Origin: Methanobrevibacter sp. | GTDB lineage: Archaea > Methanobacteriota > Methanobacteria > Methanobacteriales > Methanobacteriaceae | DNA length: 39,910 bases | Assembly: GCA_017553445.1 (NCBI GenBank) | Contig: JAFZMD010000009.1 | Span: 1 to 39,910, forward strand | Direction of reading: 5' to 3' | Part shown: in pieces, positions 36,383 to 39,910 of the stretch | How the letters are laid out: each line of letters opens with the position of its first letter | Numbering within the stretch: position 1 is the first letter of the stretch | Position numbers and translations under genes: made by a program | Notes under the pieces: model-generated | Seen by the model: only the letters and a program-made list of their open reading frames with translations | The model's database searches: none | Told to the model about the DNA's origin: nothing

Positions 36383-36652
36383 TCAGTTCCTGATTTCCTT
36401 AATTTTTAAACTGATTTCTTTAATGAGCTCTAATTTAGTATTATCATATTCAACCAGGACACGCCCTGATTTTTCATACCATTTTCCAGGATATGCTACC
36501 TTTTTTTGAATTTCATATGTAAAGCCTAATCTTTTCAATGCCCTTTCAATCTCCTCTATTGTAGGGGAGGATACTGCATTTTCCTTTGATATTTTTCTTC
36601 CTTCGCTTAAGCTTAAGTCTTTATCTAAATATTGTGGCCAAATAGTAATCAT
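36383..36652 (-). CDS. srp19: Signal recognition particle 19 kDa protein
   Basis: This 89-residue protein binds 7S RNA and helps to load SRP54. It is recognised by TIWPQYLDKDLSLSEGRKIS at the N-terminus, PTIEEIERALKRLGF, and KWYEKSGRVLVEYD, which match archaeal SRP19 in sequence and length. Its ATG overlaps the glf stop by one base (TAATG), so it is translationally coupled to glf. Confidence 0.95.
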   Translation of the reverse strand: MITIWPQYLDKDLSLSEGRKISKENAVSSPTIEEIERALKRLGFTYEIQKKVAYPGKWYEKSGRVLVEYDNTKLELIKEISLKIKEIRN

Positions 36653-37746
36653 TATCTAATCTCCTTTTCAAATATCTCCAGGGCGTCCTTAACAACCAAA
36701 TCCATATTGTAATATTTGTATTTGGCAAGACGTCCGGCAAATATGATGTTTTTTTCTTTTTCCATTTCAGCTTCATATAATTTGAATTTATCCAGATATT
36801 CCTGCGTCGGGTAAGGATAACATTTTTCCCCATTGAAACCAGGATATTCCCTCATTATTGCAGTCTTTCCTTCAATGTCCTGTCCGGTTAACTTTTTAAA
36901 CTCGGTAATTCTGGTGAAATAGGGGTCATTCGGATAATTGACAACGGCTACTTCCTGATAGGAATCTTCGTCCAATATTTCATAGACGAAATTAAGGCAC
37001 CTGTAAAGCAGTTCGCCGTATTTGTAATCGTAAAAGTAATCGATAGGACCTGTATAAATCAGTTTTTTGGAATAATTGATTTTATTGATGTATTGTTTAT
37101 AATCCGCCTTGAGGCCAACGTGAATGTTGTCTGATTCAATCATGCGTTCACACATTTTGGTAAAGCCTTCCTTTGGCATTCCCTGATAGGCATCTTCAAA
37201 GTACCTGTCGTCATGGTTGAATCTGAATGGGATTCTTGAAATGACTGATGGGCTTAGATTGGCGGCTGATGTTCCCCATTGCTTTTCAGTGTAGTTTTTA
37301 AAGAGTTTGTTGTAGATGTCACGGCCGGCATTTGCCAGGACAACATCTTCAGATGACTTTATCTCTTTGATGTCTTCCCTGTGCTCATCTATCCAATCGC
37401 GCATGGAATCTTCATCCAAATCAAGGTCGTAAAGCTTGTTTAAAGTGTCAATGCATATAGGCATCACAACAAGTTTGCCGTCAACATAGCTCAGAACCCT
37501 GTGTTCATAGTCAATCCATTCGGTAAACCTTGACAGGTAATCGTAAACTTTCTTTTCTTTGGTATGAAAAATATGCGGCCCGTATTTTTGAATCAGAAGG
37601 CCGTCATCATAGAAATCATAAACGTTTCCTCCGATGTGGTCTCTTTTTTCTATTATCAAAACCTTTTCATCCAGTTCATTGGCAATTCTTTCAGCCAATG
37701 TCAAACCGGACAGGCCGGCTCCAACTATTACATAATCAAATTCCAT
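36652..37746 (-). CDS. glf: UDP-galactopyranose mutase
   Basis: The flavoenzyme converts UDP-galactopyranose to UDP-galactofuranose. The 364-residue length is normal. The FAD-binding start DYVIVGAGLSGLTLAERIA is followed by EKRDHIGGNVYDFYDDG, YGPHIFHT, the substrate-binding NYTEKQWGTSAANLSP, FRFNHDDRYF, and EYPGFNGEKCYPYPT. The C-terminal FAGRLAKYKYYNMDLVV completes the FAD site. It follows the glycosyltransferase by 4 bp. Together they point to galactofuranose in a surface glycan, a glycolipid or a glycoprotein. Confidence 0.96.
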   Translation of the reverse strand: MEFDYVIVGAGLSGLTLAERIANELDEKVLIIEKRDHIGGNVYDFYDDGLLIQKYGPHIFHTKEKKVYDYLSRFTEWIDYEHRVLSYVDGKLVVMPICIDTLNKLYDLDLDEDSMRDWIDEHREDIKEIKSSEDVVLANAGRDIYNKLFKNYTEKQWGTSAANLSPSVISRIPFRFNHDDRYFEDAYQGMPKEGFTKMCERMIESDNIHVGLKADYKQYINKINYSKKLIYTGPIDYFYDYKYGELLYRCLNFVYEILDEDSYQEVAVVNYPNDPYFTRITEFKKLTGQDIEGKTAIMREYPGFNGEKCYPYPTQEYLDKFKLYEAEMEKEKNIIFAGRLAKYKYYNMDLVVKDALEIFEKEIR

Positions 37747-37750
37747 TATA

Positions 37751-38854
37751 TCACGCCTTTGAAGTATAAATTGATGATTCTATTGCCGTTGTCATTGAAG
37801 ATAAAAGCATTTTGGATTTCATATCACTTTGATGTATCTTTTTAAGTTTATTAACCTTTTCAAGAAGCAATCTGTTTTCAGCTTTTGTAAATGGAGAGTT
37901 TCTCCAGGTATTCGTCCAGTGCAACAGGTGTGGATTGATAGAAACTGTCTGAACCTCTTTTGAAAAGCCTTCAGTTTTTTCCCTGCAGTAAATATATGAC
38001 TCCATCAAATCATCAAGCAGTCTGACATTGACGGTATTTGTGATTGACTTGTCATCGGGCAAATCCCTTATATAATAATCATAACACATGAAATTGTTTA
38101 AATAGACTATTCCTTTTGCATTTAGAAATGCTTCCACTGTAAATGCCAGGTCGTCTCCTGAAATGAATGGCTGGAAACGGATATTGTTGTCCATAATCAA
38201 TTCCCTTTTAAATATTTTGCTCCAGACGGAAGGTGCCATTTTCAATAAATCCGGCTCCTGTTCGATATTGTCGATAACGATGGTGTCTATCGGACCATCC
38301 CTTTTATAGGTAACTTCCAAATCCCTCCCATAAAGGAACTTTTCAAGGAAGTTATCCCATACGAAATCGGAAACATTTAAAAAATTTGCTGTTTGAAAGG
38401 TTTCATCAGGATAGGCATGTTCCAAATCATCCTCATATGGAGAATATGACTTTTGGACATGTCCCCCATATTCAAATATGCGTCTGAATCTTGCAAATGC
38501 CATCTGTGCATTGTTTTCAGTGACTGCTTTATATAATACTTCACAGCAGTCAGGAGTGTATCTGTCATCCGGATCTAAAAACATGATGTAGTCTCCGGTG
38601 CATGCTTCAATGCCTGTGTTACGCGGAGTATAGGCGGCACCTGAATTTTGCTCGTGATGAATTGCAATGCAGCAGTCATATTTTTCAGCGTATTCGTCAA
38701 TAATCTTATCTGATCCGTCAGTTGAACAGTCGTTAACCATGATGATTTCCAGATTCTCATTTCCTATTGTCTGGTTAATTAAAGAGTCGATTCCGCCTCG
38801 AAGGTGGTCACCAACATTAAATATTGGTAGAATAATGCTTATCTTATCTTCCAT
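37751..38854 (-). CDS. Family 2 glycosyltransferase
   Basis: The 367-residue enzyme starts with the GT-A nucleotide-sugar fold: ISIILPIFNVGDHLRGGIDS, IIMVNDCSTDGSDKII, NSGAAYTPRNTGIEACTGDY and the metal-binding LDPDDRY. The C-terminal half (from about 120) is long and helical, with SGDDLAFTVEAFLNAKG as a likely acceptor-side motif. Being next to glf, it may transfer galactofuranose or build the same glycan, though the donor is not shown by sequence. Its start lies inside the end of hemD (11-bp overlap). No membrane segments are seen. Confidence 0.9.
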   Translation of the reverse strand: MEDKISIILPIFNVGDHLRGGIDSLINQTIGNENLEIIMVNDCSTDGSDKIIDEYAEKYDCCIAIHHEQNSGAAYTPRNTGIEACTGDYIMFLDPDDRYTPDCCEVLYKAVTENNAQMAFARFRRIFEYGGHVQKSYSPYEDDLEHAYPDETFQTANFLNVSDFVWDNFLEKFLYGRDLEVTYKRDGPIDTIVIDNIEQEPDLLKMAPSVWSKIFKRELIMDNNIRFQPFISGDDLAFTVEAFLNAKGIVYLNNFMCYDYYIRDLPDDKSITNTVNVRLLDDLMESYIYCREKTEGFSKEVQTVSINPHLLHWTNTWRNSPFTKAENRLLLEKVNKLKKIHQSDMKSKMLLSSMTTAIESSIYTSKA

Positions 38855-39617
38855 TAGAATCTCTCCATTCTTTAAATAACAATTCCATCATATCTGGAAC
38901 CGTGTAAGTGTCAGGGTAAATATGATTGACTTTATAGTCGTCAAGGACTTTTCCTGTAATCGGACCTATTGCAACAGTTAACAGCTTATCGGATAGTAAT
39001 TCGCTAAGTTTTTCTCTGTCTTCAGAAATCTTGAAGAAATTGTGCACCGTCAATGGACTTGTAAATGTAATTGCATCAATTTCACCCTTTTCAATTTTTG
39101 ATATCAGCTCCTTTACGCTTTCATCATCCATCGGAAAGAGTGATTTATAGGCTTCAGCTATAATGACTTCATTATCAAGCTCTTTCAATCCTTTAGGCAA
39201 TGTGTCTCTTGCAGAAGCGGTTCTTGGTATGCCTATGGTTTTATTTCTGATGTCTAACCTTGTAAACTCTTCAACCAATCCTTCAGCGGTAAAATCACTT
39301 GGCATTAAATCCGGAGTGATGCCCTGCTTTTCAAGAAGTGAACCGGTCTTGTTCCCGATAACGGCAACTTTGCAGTTCAAATCATTGAAAAAATCCGGAT
39401 AAAACAGGTTAAAGGAATCGATTGTTGTTGGAGAGGTAAAGACAATCCAATCAAGACAATCCTTATTTCTAACCAAATCCTTTAAGGAATCACTGTTAAC
39501 AGGTTTCAGGTCGAGTGTCGGTGCAAGCACTGCACTTCCACCTAATTTCTCTACAATTTCACAAGCTTTTTTAGCTCTATCCGCAGGTCTTGTAATTGCT
39601 ACAACGGGTTTTTTCAT
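38844..39617 (-). CDS. hemD: Uroporphyrinogen-III synthase
   Basis: The enzyme closes hydroxymethylbilane to uroporphyrinogen III, the branch point to F430, corrinoids and sirohaem. I prefer the ATG at 39617 (257 residues) over the TTG at 39632, because GAAGGT lies just upstream. The chain VAITRPADRAKKACEIVEKL, LDWIVFTSPTTIDSFNLF, VAVIGNKTGSLLEKQG, and the second half with ITFTSPLTVHNFF and VAIGPITGKVLDDY shows the two-domain HemD fold. Its 3' end overlaps the glycosyltransferase start by 11 bp, making it the first gene of a five-gene unit. A TATA element (TTATATATTTT, 39645-39655) fits a short leader. Confidence 0.93.
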   Translation of the reverse strand: MKKPVVAITRPADRAKKACEIVEKLGGSAVLAPTLDLKPVNSDSLKDLVRNKDCLDWIVFTSPTTIDSFNLFYPDFFNDLNCKVAVIGNKTGSLLEKQGITPDLMPSDFTAEGLVEEFTRLDIRNKTIGIPRTASARDTLPKGLKELDNEVIIAEAYKSLFPMDDESVKELISKIEKGEIDAITFTSPLTVHNFFKISEDREKLSELLSDKLLTVAIGPITGKVLDDYKVNHIYPDTYTVPDMMELLFKEWRDSNGR

Positions 39618-39809
39618 TATATTTACCTTCAATAACTTATAATGTTATATATTTTGATTTTGTTTGTTTATATTATTTGTGTTAGATTTAAGTTGAATTA
39701 AAGATGGAAATATTTTTATCTTATTGTTTTTTCAGGGCAATTTTACAATATCATTAGAATTTTACTCTTTTGTTAAAATATTCAGTTAACAGTAGTTTAA
39801 ATCATAAAT

Positions 39810-39849
39810 GCACATTTGTGCTTTTGCACACTTCGAAAATATTTAAATG
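39810..39849 (+). promoter_or_regulatory. Cluster of GCACA half-sites upstream of a TATA box (right edge)
   Basis: GCACA (39810-39814), TGTGC (39817-39821) and a further GCACA (39826-39830) lie in 21 bp. The first two form an inverted repeat with a 2-base spacer. They are followed at once by GAAAATATTTAAATG (39835-39849), a good purine-rich BRE plus TATA element on the plus strand. These appear to control a rightward gene that starts outside the window. The remainder of the region 39618-39809 holds the hemD promoter and otherwise only AT-rich DNA. Confidence 0.5.
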
Positions 39850-39910
39850 CTGTGGAGTTCAATATTAATTCAGCTTTTTGAAAGTTAATGGTTATAATAG
39901 TTGTGTATTA

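Overview
The window looks like a chromosomal segment of a host-associated methanogenic archaeon of the Methanobacteriales, most likely Methanobrevibacter or a close relative. This rests on several observations: low-GC DNA with AT-only promoters; GGTG and GGAGG ribosome binding sites; a giant Ig-repeat adhesin-like protein; archaeal S8e, SRP19 and PheS; the detached C-terminal piece of a split family-B DNA polymerase as in Methanothermobacter; HypE; an iron-sulfur flavoprotein; and a DUF2121/connectase-type protein. No rRNA, tRNA, CRISPR array, integrase or complete transposon was found.

Layout. (1) 1-7478: the 3' part of an adhesin-like gene, with 25 Ig-like units plus four C-terminal units. 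Its internal repeats have periods of 747 bp (tandem) and 1566 bp (dispersed). (2) 7734-9775: two tandem paralogous substrate-binding proteins of the SsuA/NMT1 type, with no transporter partners in the window. (3) 9804-12743, minus strand: a DUF447 flavoprotein-like gene and a fused ADP-forming acyl-CoA synthetase. (4) 13000-14853: a connectase/DUF2121 protein followed by a metallo-beta-lactamase-fold hydrolase. The latter overlaps the end of the convergent aroC. (5) 15975-18563: a MagIII-like DNA glycosylase, hemB and a citG-like gene, apparently one operon closed by a strong hairpin. (6) 18600-19848: a PD-(D/E)XK-like gene of the Rpn/PDDEXK_2 type, beside a decayed copy of its own 3' end. (7) 20119-23451: a TetR-GNAT fusion, an iron-sulfur flavoprotein and a convergent MATE exporter. 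The TetR gene has a palindrome over its own ribosome binding site. (8) 23619-26648: pheS, exonuclease III and a HAD phosphatase. These converge on polB2, the C-terminal subunit of the split polymerase. (9) 27515-31284: three small genes, two of them strongly acidic and one of those with a zinc ribbon, then rps8e, hypE, an RDD membrane protein and an unknown gene. (10) 31286-32565, minus strand: a Cas4-like nuclease and a GxxxG coiled-coil protein. (11) 32650-34725: a DEAD-box helicase converging with a winged-helix regulator. (12) 34776-39617, minus strand: a tightly packed operon hemD, glycosyltransferase, glf, srp19, recJ-like.

How the genes fit together. hemB and hemD both serve tetrapyrrole synthesis (needed for F430, corrinoid and sirohaem), but sit in different operons. 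glf and the glycosyltransferase suggest galactofuranose-containing surface glycans, which fits an adhesin-bearing host-associated cell. Repair and replication functions are spread over the window: glycosylase, exonuclease III, polB2, RecJ-like and Cas4-like. The TetR-GNAT, flavoprotein and MATE group looks like a small stress or xenobiotic-response locus.

The points most worth following are the connectase with a serine in place of the family's N-terminal threonine, the TetR-GNAT fusion with its candidate autoregulatory operator, the recently duplicated and inactivated Rpn-like fragment, the GxxxG protein, and a triple GCACA half-site cluster at the right edge. All function calls come from reading the sequence; no database search was run.
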